Assembly (NCBI GenBank): GCA_030603385.1
Contig: JAUVXW010000031.1
Span: 1-57,595, forward strand
From: Promethearchaeota archaeon
Lineage (GTDB): Archaea > Asgardarchaeota > Lokiarchaeia > Sigyniarchaeales > SOKP01
DNA: 57,595 nt
Direction: 5' to 3'
Positions 8,267 to 16,962 of the stretch are shown here, in pieces (the stretch's first letter is position 1; each line of letters begins with the position of its first letter). The notes under the pieces were generated by a model that worked only from the letters and a program-made list of their open reading frames with translations, made no database searches and had not been told where the DNA came from. Position numbers and translations under genes: made by a program.

Positions 8267-9763
8267 ATGGAAAAATCAAATATTATTGAAACGAAAACCG
8301 GAAAAATCCAAGGGTATAAAGAAGAAGGCTTGGAAATATTTAAGGGAATCCCATTTGCAGAACCCCCTATTGGGAAATTACGCTTTTCTCCACCTGTTAG
8401 CAAACAATCATGGGAGGGGGTACTTAATACCACTGAATATGGACCTTGTTCATTTCAAGGACATTCTGAGCTTGAACAATATCTCGGTAAACTTGAACCT
8501 GAGAGTGAAGATTGTTTATCGCTTAATATCTGGACTCCAGCAGCAGACGGTGGAAAACGCCCAGTAATGTTTTGGATTCATGGAGGGGCTTTCATGATGG
8601 GAGGCGGGACGGATCCAATGTACGATGGCTCAGCTTTAGCTCTTAGAGGTGATATTGTAGTTGTCACGATTAATTATAGACTTGGATCCTTTGGTTTCTT
8701 GTTTAGTAAAGGTATACCACCAAACTTAGGGTCTCAAGATCAATTGATGGCTCTAAAATGGGTAAATGAGAATATCGGGTCTTTTGGCGGTGATCCTGCG
8801 AATATTACCATTTTTGGAGAATCTGCGGGAGGATATTCTGTTCTTGCTTTATGTACCATGTCAAACGCAAAGGGATTCTTTCGCAGAGTTATTGCTCAGA
8901 GTGCCCCTTATATTGACACAAATGTTAGCAATAAAATATCTAAGAAAATATTAAGGAAACTCCGCATTAAAGAAGGCGATATTGATTCGTTACGAGAAGT
9001 TCCACCGGAAAAAATCATTGAGGCGCAAAATCAAGTTACAGCTTCAGAACCTACGGATGTCATGGCCTTAAGGCCCTTAATCATTGAAGATACATTCCCA
9101 AAACATCCTTTAAAAGCATTTTTAAACGGAGAGTGTGCTAATATTGATTTCATGATTGGTACTAATCTTGAGGAATTTAAATTATATACAGCTATGGAAC
9201 CTTTTAAATCGATGATTGGAAGTGAAGTTGAAAAATTATTAGTTGGTTTTATGGGCATGATGGGGATAGAAACAAAAAAATGTGAGGAAATAATAAAAAC
9301 ATATAAAGAAGCAAGAGAAGGAAAATATTCCACAGAACCAATTGAAGTGTTCACGGCTGTTGTGACAGATTTTGTATTCCGCATCCCTACGATACGCCTA
9401 CTTGAGGCTCAGAAATCTCATCAGCCTAACACATACAATTATTTGTTTAGCTGGCCTTCACCCGGATTAGATGGAATTTTAGGGGCTTGTCATTCTCTCG
9501 AGATACCATTCGTATATGGTACATTAAATTCCCCAACATTAAAAGAATTTGTAAGTGGAGCACCTAAAGAGTTATCAGAAAAGATGATGGATGCTTGGAT
9601 TAGCTTTGCGAAAACAGGTAATCCAAATCACGGAAATATTCCAAATTGGCCTGCTTATGATATTGAAACGCGTGCAACAATGATTTTTGATGAAGAATGC
9701 AAAGTGGGGAATACGCTTTTTGATAGAGAACGGGTAGCTTGGGATGGTTTGTTGGAAATTTAA
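8267..9763 (+). CDS. Carboxylesterase type B (para-nitrobenzyl esterase-like)
   Basis: A 498-residue alpha/beta-hydrolase of normal type-B length. The oxyanion-hole motif HGGAFMMGGG is at 105-114. The nucleophile is Ser186 in FGESAGG. The acid is probably Glu303 in GTNLEEFKLYT, and the base His409 in GACHSLEIPFVYG. It should hydrolyse carboxylic esters. There is no signal peptide, so it is probably cytosolic. The stretch reads less AT-rich than its neighbours and the family is mainly bacterial and eukaryotic, so transfer from bacteria is plausible but not shown. It is convergent with the tungsten/molybdenum cofactor block, whose last stop lies 8 bp away. Confidence 0.92.
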   Translation: MEKSNIIETKTGKIQGYKEEGLEIFKGIPFAEPPIGKLRFSPPVSKQSWEGVLNTTEYGPCSFQGHSELEQYLGKLEPESEDCLSLNIWTPAADGGKRPVMFWIHGGAFMMGGGTDPMYDGSALALRGDIVVVTINYRLGSFGFLFSKGIPPNLGSQDQLMALKWVNENIGSFGGDPANITIFGESAGGYSVLALCTMSNAKGFFRRVIAQSAPYIDTNVSNKISKKILRKLRIKEGDIDSLREVPPEKIIEAQNQVTASEPTDVMALRPLIIEDTFPKHPLKAFLNGECANIDFMIGTNLEEFKLYTAMEPFKSMIGSEVEKLLVGFMGMMGIETKKCEEIIKTYKEAREGKYSTEPIEVFTAVVTDFVFRIPTIRLLEAQKSHQPNTYNYLFSWPSPGLDGILGACHSLEIPFVYGTLNSPTLKEFVSGAPKELSEKMMDAWISFAKTGNPNHGNIPNWPAYDIETRATMIFDEECKVGNTLFDRERVAWDGLLEI

Positions 9764-9771
9764 ATTTTTCT

Positions 9772-11019
9772 TTACCTTGGAAAAAGCTTGACGATGACTT
9801 TTTCCCCTTTTTTCAATCCTTCTTGATGTGGGGGGATTTCAACAATACCATCAGATTCCGTTAGTGAACTAATAACTCCAGAACCCTTCAACTTTACTGG
9901 AATAGCTATAAGTTTATCTTCAGATTTTTCAATAATTACCCTTAAATAATGAAGATATCCAAGACCAGAAACAGGAACATCTTTTTTAATCTCTGCTATC
10001 ATTTCGGTTCTTGGATCAAGAACTGAACACCCCATCATACCCCGTATTGCTAACCCAACGATTTTTAAAAAAGAAACATATGCAGCAACCGGTGTACCAG
10101 GCAGGCAAAAAATTAGAGTATCATTTAAAAATCCAATTAAAACTGGAGCTCCAGGTCTTTGAGCAATTCCATGTGTTAAGATTGTACCTGTTTCATTGAT
10201 AATTTCAGGTAAATAATCTTTAGTGCCAACTGAAGTACCACCAGTAAAGATTATAATTTGAGAATCTCCCGCAGCTTCAATTAATTTATTTTTAATAACA
10301 AATTTATCGTCTTTTATAGTTTCACCCCTAATGACCATTCCACCATACATTTTTACTAATGTAGATATCATTAGAGTGTTTGAATTATAGATTTTCCCTG
10401 GTTGAAGTGGAGTACCTGGTTCCAGTAATTCATCCCCAGAAGAAAAAACACTTGTTTTAGGCTTATTTCTCACCTTGATTTTATTAAAACCTAAAGAAGT
10501 TAAAAGAGCAATATGTTCAGCTTTTAATTCTGTACCTTTACTTAAAACATGAGTTCCTTTCTTAGTATCTTCTCCTCTTTTTGAAACATTCTTTCCAGGA
10601 GGGAGTGAAATATAAATATTTATTATGTTATTTTCTATTTCTGTATCTTCAATTTTAACAACTGCGTCAGCGCCTTCTGGTATAGGGGCTCCGGTGGAAA
10701 TTCTAATTCCTTCATCTTTATTTAACTTAAAAGTGGAAGATTCCCCAATTTCAATTGTTCCAACAAGTCTAATCATTTTTGGCTTTCTAGGAGAAGCCTT
10801 AAATGAATCTTCTGCTTTAATCGCATATCCATCCATGGCTGATCGATCGAAAGGAGGAATATCCATTTCACTAACTATATCAATAGCTAAAATACGATTT
10901 AATGATTTGTAAACTTCAATTTCTTCCATTGGGTTTAATTGGATTCTTGAAAACAGTTTTTCTAAAGCATCTTCTAAAGGGGTTAACCTTGAAAATCCAA
11001 TTTTTCGAAGTTTTTCCAA
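9772..11019 (-). CDS. moeA: Molybdopterin molybdenumtransferase MoeA (first copy)
   Basis: A 415-residue MoeA, which inserts molybdate or tungstate into adenylated molybdopterin. Visible landmarks are MDIPPFDRSAMDGYAIKAED (N-terminal domain), STGAPIPEGADAVVKIED, SVFSSGDELLEPG, the MPT-binding IIFTGGTSVGTKDYLPE, and FCLPGTPVAAYVSF. It is the last gene of the cofactor block, 7 bp after moaB. A second MoeA (11619-12845) has a different glycine loop (SGGTSKGEGDLGP). Archaea often carry two MoeA paralogues, and a split between Mo and W has been proposed. Confidence 0.95.
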   Translation of the reverse strand: MEKLRKIGFSRLTPLEDALEKLFSRIQLNPMEEIEVYKSLNRILAIDIVSEMDIPPFDRSAMDGYAIKAEDSFKASPRKPKMIRLVGTIEIGESSTFKLNKDEGIRISTGAPIPEGADAVVKIEDTEIENNIINIYISLPPGKNVSKRGEDTKKGTHVLSKGTELKAEHIALLTSLGFNKIKVRNKPKTSVFSSGDELLEPGTPLQPGKIYNSNTLMISTLVKMYGGMVIRGETIKDDKFVIKNKLIEAAGDSQIIIFTGGTSVGTKDYLPEIINETGTILTHGIAQRPGAPVLIGFLNDTLIFCLPGTPVAAYVSFLKIVGLAIRGMMGCSVLDPRTEMIAEIKKDVPVSGLGYLHYLRVIIEKSEDKLIAIPVKLKGSGVISSLTESDGIVEIPPHQEGLKKGEKVIVKLFPR

Positions 11020-11026
11020 AAGCCCC

Positions 11027-11587
11027 TCACTCTTCCTTATTGATTAAATATTGAATATGCCCCAATTCTGGGATTATAATATTTTTTAAAGCTAAAATCA
11101 CAGCATTTGGGGAACCAGGTAGTAAAAAAAGAGCTTTATTTTTCTTTCTACTCTTAAGAATGCCTGCGGTTGCTCTTGATAACATAGCTGAAGGCCCAAT
11201 TTCATTGAAAGAGAGATTTCTAAAGAGTTCTCCAAAACCATCGAATTTTTTTCCTAAACGCGGTTCTAAAGTTTCATATGTTATGTCTTTTGGTGATAAT
11301 CCAGTACCGCCACTAAATATCATAGAATCTACCATGTCATCTTTCATGAGTTTTATTAAAATATTATTAATATGTTCTTCTGAATCTGGTATAATTTCTG
11401 TATAAACTAATGAAATTGATGGATCTTTTTTTAACAAAAGCTTCACTTTAGGAATTGTTTTATCTGAACTTTTTTTCTCCGATATTATCTCATCAAACCT
11501 ACTTGTACTTACTACGATAAGAGCTAAATTGGTTCTTTTAGGTGCTTTATGTTTATGTTCTTCATGAACCTTCAATTTATTTTTCAT
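11027..11587 (-). CDS. moaB: MoaB/MogA-type molybdopterin adenylyltransferase
   Basis: A 186-residue protein of the MoaB/Mog fold: ALIVVSTSRFDE (first strand), a long helical and strand insert, then FSGGTGLSPKDITYETLEPRL (phosphate and MPT loop), FRNLSFNEIGPSAMLSRATAGI, and LFLLPGSPNAV. It activates molybdopterin by adenylation before MoeA acts. It lies between the two moeA genes, which fits a sequential pathway. The basic N-terminal stretch (KVHEEHKHKAPKR) is about 18 residues longer than the core fold needs. Confidence 0.92.
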   Translation of the reverse strand: MKNKLKVHEEHKHKAPKRTNLALIVVSTSRFDEIISEKKSSDKTIPKVKLLLKKDPSISLVYTEIIPDSEEHINNILIKLMKDDMVDSMIFSGGTGLSPKDITYETLEPRLGKKFDGFGELFRNLSFNEIGPSAMLSRATAGILKSRKKNKALFLLPGSPNAVILALKNIIIPELGHIQYLINKEE

Positions 11588-11618
11588 TTTATTTAATCAC
11601 TCTTAAATTACATGTTTA

Positions 11619-12845
11619 TTAGAAGAAATAAACTTTTCTTTTCTCTCCTTTTTCGATAATTGATTCTAATTCTTCAATTTCTATATACCCATCAGCAAAA
11701 AACATTGTACTTATTGCTTCTGAACCTGTTTTGATGGGATAAATCTGCTTAACCCCATCAAATTCTTTTATTTTAACTGCTTTGAACTCATGACGACCAA
11801 CTGTACTATAGATTCTTTCGCCAACTGCCATTACTTTTGAAAATTTATCTCTTAAAGGATATCCTGATATTTTTCTTAAAAAATTATCAATAAAAACATA
11901 AAAACAACTTAATGCAGAAGTTGGATAACCTGGTAAAATAAATATTATTTTATTTTTTATTTTCGCAAAAATTATTGGCTTCCCGGGCTTAATCTTTACA
12001 CCGTGTACTAAAATTTCTATATTTTCATACTCCTCTAAAAGTTTTGGACCCAAATCACCTTCCCCTTTAGATGTACCTCCAGATAAAATTACTATATCAC
12101 TCTTTTCCAAAGCAATATCTACTGCAGTTTTCAAATCTTCATAGTTATCCTTTATAATACCAAGAAAATTAACTAGAACTCCTGTGTTTTCAATTGCCTT
12201 TTTCAATACTATTGAATTTACATCATAAATTTTACCAATTTCTAAATTTTGTACTTCTTGGTTAACAAGTTCATTACCTGTACTTAGAAGTGAAACTTTT
12301 GGCTTTTTATATACCCAAGTTTCTTTAATTCCACATGATGCAAGAATTCCTATAGTAGCTAAATCAAGTAGGGCTCCTTTTTTTACGATTATTTCTCCTT
12401 TTTTTATATCATGACCAATCTCAATTATATAAGTTCCAGGAGTTACTGCCTTGGAAATTAAAACAACTTTCTCCTGAACCTCTGTGAATTCAACCATCAC
12501 CACTCCATTTGAGTTATCAGGTAAAGCAGCACCGGTTGCTACATAAGAACACTGTTTTTTATTTAATCTTTTTTGAGGAATATCACCTGCTTGAATAGTT
12601 TCTATTAATTCAAGTTCGATTAAATTATCTTCTTCAGCACCAAATGTGTCTTCCGCTATTACAGCATATCCATCCATTCTGGACTTCCGAAAGTGTGGAA
12701 CATTTATAGTACTTTTTATATCTCTGGAAACTATTCGATTAAAACAAACTTCAATATTTATTAATTCTTCTTCAGTTACTAAGCTTGAAATTGAGGTAAG
12801 TATTTCTTTAAATTCTTCAACTTTAATTGTTTTTAAAAATTTCAT
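11619..12845 (-). CDS. moeA: Molybdopterin molybdenumtransferase MoeA (second copy)
   Basis: A 408-residue MoeA paralogue, with INVPHFRKSRMDGYAVIAED, VATGAALPDNSNGVVMVEFTE, SLLSTGNELVNQE, IVILSGGTSKGEGDLGP and FILPGYPTSALSCFYVFID. The RMDGYA and GGTS-G-D loops needed for MPT and metal handling are present. It diverges clearly from the other MoeA, for example in GYP for GTP and a Lys in the GGTSKG loop, so it is not a recent duplicate. It may serve the other metal of the Mo/W pair. It follows moaE by 34 bp. Confidence 0.93.
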   Translation of the reverse strand: MKFLKTIKVEEFKEILTSISSLVTEEELINIEVCFNRIVSRDIKSTINVPHFRKSRMDGYAVIAEDTFGAEEDNLIELELIETIQAGDIPQKRLNKKQCSYVATGAALPDNSNGVVMVEFTEVQEKVVLISKAVTPGTYIIEIGHDIKKGEIIVKKGALLDLATIGILASCGIKETWVYKKPKVSLLSTGNELVNQEVQNLEIGKIYDVNSIVLKKAIENTGVLVNFLGIIKDNYEDLKTAVDIALEKSDIVILSGGTSKGEGDLGPKLLEEYENIEILVHGVKIKPGKPIIFAKIKNKIIFILPGYPTSALSCFYVFIDNFLRKISGYPLRDKFSKVMAVGERIYSTVGRHEFKAVKIKEFDGVKQIYPIKTGSEAISTMFFADGYIEIEELESIIEKGEKRKVYFF

Positions 12846-12879
12846 ACGGAAATCAAACTTAAATTAATTTAAACTAAAT

Positions 12880-13332
12880 CTAATGAATCCATTCAGATGA
12901 TCCATTGCTAAAATCCTCTCTTTTCCATACGGCTATTTCTTCTTTATACATTTCAACAGCATCAGAAATAGTTTTAAAACCCTCTTTTCTATGTGCTGAT
13001 GCTACAACAACATACACCAAGCTTTCAGTAAGCTCAAATTCTCCTTTTAAATGAACAATCTTAACGTCAATAATTCCTTCTCTTTGTTTTAATTTTTCGC
13101 AAATCTTCTTAATACTTTCACTTGCTAATTCATCATAAGCATCAATTTTCATACTCACGACAGGTTTTCCATTTTTGGAGGTGCTCCTAACAATACCAGT
13201 AAAGGTGTGAATTGATCCTGCTTCTATAATATTAGAATTTTGTTTTATTGATTTAATTATGCTCTCAAGATCAATCTTTCCCTTAGAATAAATACCTGAC
13301 TCTATTTTTTTAGTGTTTTCAAGATCACTCAT
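12880..13332 (-). CDS. moaE: Molybdopterin synthase large subunit MoaE
   Basis: A 150-residue MoaE that transfers sulfur from MoaD thiocarboxylate to precursor Z, making molybdopterin. The family pattern is visible: GSIHTFTGIVRSTSKNGKPV, the strand KIVHLKGEFELTESLVYVVVASAHRKEGF, and the C-terminal KEEIAVWKREDF motif with its catalytic lysines. It starts six bases after moaD, as expected for two subunits of one enzyme. The first 30 residues are a charged extension ahead of the core. Confidence 0.94.
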   Translation of the reverse strand: MSDLENTKKIESGIYSKGKIDLESIIKSIKQNSNIIEAGSIHTFTGIVRSTSKNGKPVVSMKIDAYDELASESIKKICEKLKQREGIIDVKIVHLKGEFELTESLVYVVVASAHRKEGFKTISDAVEMYKEEIAVWKREDFSNGSSEWIH

Positions 13333-13338
13333 TTAGTA

Positions 13339-13623
13339 TTAACCTCCAGAAACAGGCATTAAAAAAGCAATAATGTCACCGTCACTTAAATTAATTATTG
13401 ATGGATCTTTTTCATGAATTGGTTGATTATTTATAATTACTGAAATTATATTATGTATTTTTTGAATTTTTTCATCCCAAATTAAATTTTGAAGATTATC
13501 TCCATATTTTTTAAATAATAGACAAACTAAATCTTTTAAATGATTGTCAGATAATTCAAATTTTTCTTTTTCTTTACCTGTAATATCCTTAAATTCTGCA
13601 AAGTATAGAACTTCAACAATCAT
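13339..13623 (-). CDS. moaD: Molybdopterin synthase sulfur carrier MoaD
   Basis: A 94-residue ubiquitin-fold sulfur carrier: VEVLYFAEFKDITGKEKEKFEL at the start, NNQPIHEKDPSIINLSDGDIIAFLMPVSGG at the end. The free C-terminal Gly-Gly is the residue that becomes a thiocarboxylate, after activation by an E1-like MoeB/ThiF enzyme. No such E1 is visible in this window. It pairs with MoaE six bases downstream. Confidence 0.94.
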   Translation of the reverse strand: MIVEVLYFAEFKDITGKEKEKFELSDNHLKDLVCLLFKKYGDNLQNLIWDEKIQKIHNIISVIINNQPIHEKDPSIINLSDGDIIAFLMPVSGG

Positions 13624-13648
13624 TTATCTTATTCAATTTCAATAATTC

Positions 13649-14566
13649 TCAATAATAAGGTTCCCTCGAATCTACGACCTGTTTAACAATATGTTCATAT
13701 TTTGATAACGAATGATGATTACGGAGAGCTCCTTTAATATTTTTTCCAAGATCAGATCGAAATAAGCACCCAAATAAATTTCCATCACATCCTACACGTA
13801 ATTTAGTGCATCCCATACAAAATTCATGACTAGGAGTGATTGTTTCGATAACAGCGGAATTAGGTAAAGTGAAAACTTTTCGATTTTGCATAGAACCTCT
13901 TACTATTATTTTGTCTGCTCTAGATTCAAGCTCTTCTATAATAGGTTTGACATCCAGATGATACTTTTCATAAAAATCCCCATTTCTCCCTACTGCATCA
14001 GAAACTTTATGTAATTCAATTAATTGCAAAACGAAACCATTTTTTGCGCAAAAATTAATCAAATCTTCTAATTCATTATCATTAATTCCTTTCATTAAAA
14101 CAAAATTTAATTTGATTGGATTAAATCCAACTTCTTTTGCTTTTTGCAAACCTTTCAAGACTGTTTTTAGGCTATCTGATCCATAAATTTTTTTATAAAC
14201 TTCGGGCTGAAGTGAAGCTAACGAGACATTAATCCGATTTAAACCAGCTTTATACAATTCTTCTGCCTTTTCAAGAAGTAATAATCCATTAGTAGTCATT
14301 GAAATATCTTTATAAAGCTGCAAATCAGAAACATTTTGTATTATTTGTGCTATTTCTTCCCGACATAGTGGTTCGCCACCTGTAAATTTAATTCTTGTGA
14401 CATTTAGAACTTCTGCTAATATTTTACATAATTTTGTAATTTCTTCTACAGTAAGCTCATTTGTTCTACTATAACCCTCCCTATCACAGTATAAACACGA
14501 ATATTGGCACTTTGAAGTAATTGAAAACCTTATGTGCTTGATTTTTCTATTATAGTTGTCTATCAT
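13649..14566 (-). CDS. moaA: GTP 3',8-cyclase MoaA (radical SAM)
   Basis: A 305-residue radical SAM enzyme for the first step of pterin cofactor synthesis, with MoaC. The SAM cluster is CxxxCxxC at Cys20, Cys24 and Cys27 (KCQYSCLYCDREG). The second [4Fe-4S] cluster near the C-terminus uses the three cysteines of EFCMGCTKLRVGCDGNLFGC. KFTGGEPLCREE is the SAM-binding GGEP motif. Bacterial MoaA usually ends in Gly-Gly, but this protein ends in EPYY, so that tail is missing. It lies 11 bp after moaC. Confidence 0.95.
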   Translation of the reverse strand: MIDNYNRKIKHIRFSITSKCQYSCLYCDREGYSRTNELTVEEITKLCKILAEVLNVTRIKFTGGEPLCREEIAQIIQNVSDLQLYKDISMTTNGLLLLEKAEELYKAGLNRINVSLASLQPEVYKKIYGSDSLKTVLKGLQKAKEVGFNPIKLNFVLMKGINDNELEDLINFCAKNGFVLQLIELHKVSDAVGRNGDFYEKYHLDVKPIIEELESRADKIIVRGSMQNRKVFTLPNSAVIETITPSHEFCMGCTKLRVGCDGNLFGCLFRSDLGKNIKGALRNHHSLSKYEHIVKQVVDSREPYY

Positions 14567-14577
14567 CTATGGTAACT

Positions 14578-15006
14578 TTATTTTTTGATTTTTTCTTCAA
14601 CTTTAATATCATAAATTAATGTTGAGGGATACTGGCCTTTTTCATCCTTCTCATACATTTTTACAACATCCCAAATATTTAAGAGAGCAACTCCAACGCC
14701 AGTTAAAGCCTCCATCTCAACACCTGTTCGAGCTATACTTTTAACTTTGCATGAAACCTTTATAATTGTGTCGTTTTCTATTTCAAAATTTAGATCAACA
14801 TTAGTAATAGGGATTGGATGGCATAAAGGAATTAAATCAGGAACTTTTTTAACAGAATTTATAGCCGCAATTTTTGCTATAGTTAAAACGTCACCTTTCT
14901 TAACAGTGCTATTTTTAATTCTTTCAATTGTCTTCTTTTTAAGTTTAATTCTTCCAGATGCCGTTGCGATCCTTGGAATTGTATCTTTTTCAGATATATC
15001 GATCAT
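14578..15006 (-). CDS. moaC: Cyclic pyranopterin monophosphate synthase MoaC
   Basis: A 142-residue MoaC that converts the MoaA product to cyclic pyranopterin. The signatures are KDTIPRIATASGRIKL, the KVPDLIPLCHPIPITNVD active-site stretch, SCKVKSIARTGVEMEALTGVGVALLNIWDVVKMYEKD, and QYPSTLIYDIKVEEK. These include the catalytic Lys and Asp region. It lies between the transporter genes and moaA on the same strand. The 93-bp gap to tupC could hold an internal promoter. Confidence 0.95.
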   Translation of the reverse strand: MIDISEKDTIPRIATASGRIKLKKKTIERIKNSTVKKGDVLTIAKIAAINSVKKVPDLIPLCHPIPITNVDLNFEIENDTIIKVSCKVKSIARTGVEMEALTGVGVALLNIWDVVKMYEKDEKGQYPSTLIYDIKVEEKIKK

Positions 15007-15099
15007 TTTGGCTCAAGTCTTAAAAGATTCGTTATAGCTAATAGACCATATCGATAAGTTAATTTATCTTATTTTTCTTAAAAACTTCTCCTTTCTTTA

Positions 15100-16191
15100 T
15101 TATAAGATTTTTATATCTGTTGCTTTAAAATTAATAAATACTTCAGATCCTTTTTCTAATTTAAGTTTCTCTCTTGAATATTCAGTTATAGTGATTAAAA
15201 ACTTTTCAGAATTGGTTTTCACAATTAAATGACAAATATTACCGAGATCACGTATATTTTCTATGATCCCTTTGAAGGTGTTTCTGTAACTAGTATTTTT
15301 AGGAGGTTCCTTAACAATCCCGATACTTTCTGGGCGTATACACACTTTTACTTTTCCTTCCAATTGAGTAGACGATGTTATAGTTAAATCATTAACTTGA
15401 ATTAGTGTTAATCCTGAAGATTCATCGATTTTTGCAATCCCTGTTAAAATATTTTCATACCCTACAAAAAGAGCTGTAAATTCATCTTTAGGTGCGGTAA
15501 ATATTTCATTAGGTGTTCCTATTTGTGTAATTTGTCCATTATTGAGCACTGCTATCCGATCAGCATATTTAATTGCTTCTATAGGATCATGTGTGCTCAT
15601 AATAATAGTCTTCTCTTTATCTTGCTTTATTTTCATAATGAATTCTTCTAATAATTTAATGTTCATAGGATCTAAATTGGCTGAAACTTCATCTAATAAA
15701 TAAATCTTAGGTTCAATAACAAAATTCATAGCAATTGCTACTCTCTGCATTTCCCCACCTGACAATGTTCTGGCATTCTTATTCTCCATCTCTCTCAATC
15801 CAACAAGATCTATTATATTATTTACTGTATCATTGTATTCTCTATATTTCATCCCACGCACTTTGAGACCATAGGCGATATTATTGAAAACAGTACTGTT
15901 TCGTACAACGGGTTTCTGTCTAACGAATGATAATTCTCTCCGATATCTTATCTTTTCTTTTCGAGAAGTTTTGGTTAAATCGCTTTCACGATATAATATT
16001 TTGCCTTGAGTGGGTAAATCTAAGAGCCCTAATATCCTTAATAAAGTCGTTTTTCCACTCCCATTTGGACCTATTATAACAAAGCTTTCTCCTTTTTTGA
16101 CTGAAAAATTTATATTAGAAAGCACTTTAATAGATGTTTTATCATCTTTATAATATTCCTTGTGAAGATCTTTAACTTCAAGCAATTTCAT
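15100..16191 (-). CDS. tupC: Tungstate/molybdate ABC transporter, ATP-binding protein
   Basis: A 363-residue ABC ATPase. Walker A is GPNGSGKTTLLR, the Q-loop lies in SFVRQKPV, the signature is LSGGEMQRVAIAMNF, Walker B is IYLLDEVSANLD and the switch histidine is in MSTHDPIEA. After about residue 240 comes a C-terminal regulatory domain of the oxyanion-transporter type (ICIRPESIGIV-like KVCIRPESIG, then LGNICHLIVKT). It powers the permease gene one base upstream. Substrate assignment rests on the TupA-type binding protein and the linked cofactor genes. Confidence 0.9.
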   Translation of the reverse strand: MKLLEVKDLHKEYYKDDKTSIKVLSNINFSVKKGESFVIIGPNGSGKTTLLRILGLLDLPTQGKILYRESDLTKTSRKEKIRYRRELSFVRQKPVVRNSTVFNNIAYGLKVRGMKYREYNDTVNNIIDLVGLREMENKNARTLSGGEMQRVAIAMNFVIEPKIYLLDEVSANLDPMNIKLLEEFIMKIKQDKEKTIIMSTHDPIEAIKYADRIAVLNNGQITQIGTPNEIFTAPKDEFTALFVGYENILTGIAKIDESSGLTLIQVNDLTITSSTQLEGKVKVCIRPESIGIVKEPPKNTSYRNTFKGIIENIRDLGNICHLIVKTNSEKFLITITEYSREKLKLEKGSEVFINFKATDIKIL

Positions 16192-16192
16192 T

Positions 16193-16888
16193 TTAACTAC
16201 CTCGACTTTGTATATGAGTTAAACCATAATTCACAATGAAAGCTATTAAAATAAGAATAATACCCAAAGCGATTGCCATTCCAAATTCACCCATTCGCGT
16301 TTGAAGTACGATAGAAGTTGTAAAGGTTCGAGTTTCCCAACGGATATTTCCACCAACAATCATTACAGCACCTACTTCAGATATAGCTTGACCGAATGCT
16401 ACTAGAAATCCTGCTATTATAGATTTTTTTGAATCTTTAATTAATTCCCACCACAGTTGACGTTCGTTAGCACCTAATGAAAGAATAGTCTCTTTTAATG
16501 TAGGATCTACACTTTCAATCGCTGCTTTTGCAGTACCTGTTATGATTGGAACTGCCAGGAAGAATTGGGCAACAATCATAGCGCTTGTAGAGTAAAGTAA
16601 ACCTAAAGAACCAAAAGGACCACTTCTGGATAACAATAAAAATATAATTAATCCCATTACTACAGGAGGAAATCCCATAAATGTATTAATTAAATTAGTT
16701 AGCGTTTTTTTACCGCGAAACTCATGTAATCCGATAAATGACCCAATTGGTAATGCAAGTAAAGCGGCAAGAAATGTTGATGTTAGTGAAACTCGAAATG
16801 ATACCTCTATAATCCCCCATAATTCGGGATCAAAAGTAACCATCAAACGTAGTGCTTCTAATATTCCCTCAATTATCTCATTTGCCAT
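16193..16888 (-). CDS. tupB: Tungstate ABC transporter permease
   Basis: A 231-residue permease with about five or six membrane spans and the EAA loop ETILSLGANERQLWWELIKDS, where the ATPase couples. FLVAFGQAISEVGAVMIVGGNIRWETRTFTTSIVL is highly typical of TupB/TupB-like tungstate permeases. It ends one base before tupC and starts 74 bp after tupA. Confidence 0.92.
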   Translation of the reverse strand: MANEIIEGILEALRLMVTFDPELWGIIEVSFRVSLTSTFLAALLALPIGSFIGLHEFRGKKTLTNLINTFMGFPPVVMGLIIFLLLSRSGPFGSLGLLYSTSAMIVAQFFLAVPIITGTAKAAIESVDPTLKETILSLGANERQLWWELIKDSKKSIIAGFLVAFGQAISEVGAVMIVGGNIRWETRTFTTSIVLQTRMGEFGMAIALGIILILIAFIVNYGLTHIQSRGS

Positions 16889-16962
16889 ATTAATTGAAAT
16901 CTAATTCTTCTTATTTATTTTAACAAATTAAAAAATAAATTTAAGGTGTACCTACCAAGAAT

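Noticed and set aside
8267..9763. Esterase as a mobile-element cargo gene
   Set aside because: It looks less AT-rich than its neighbours, but no repeat, integrase or transposase flanks it.
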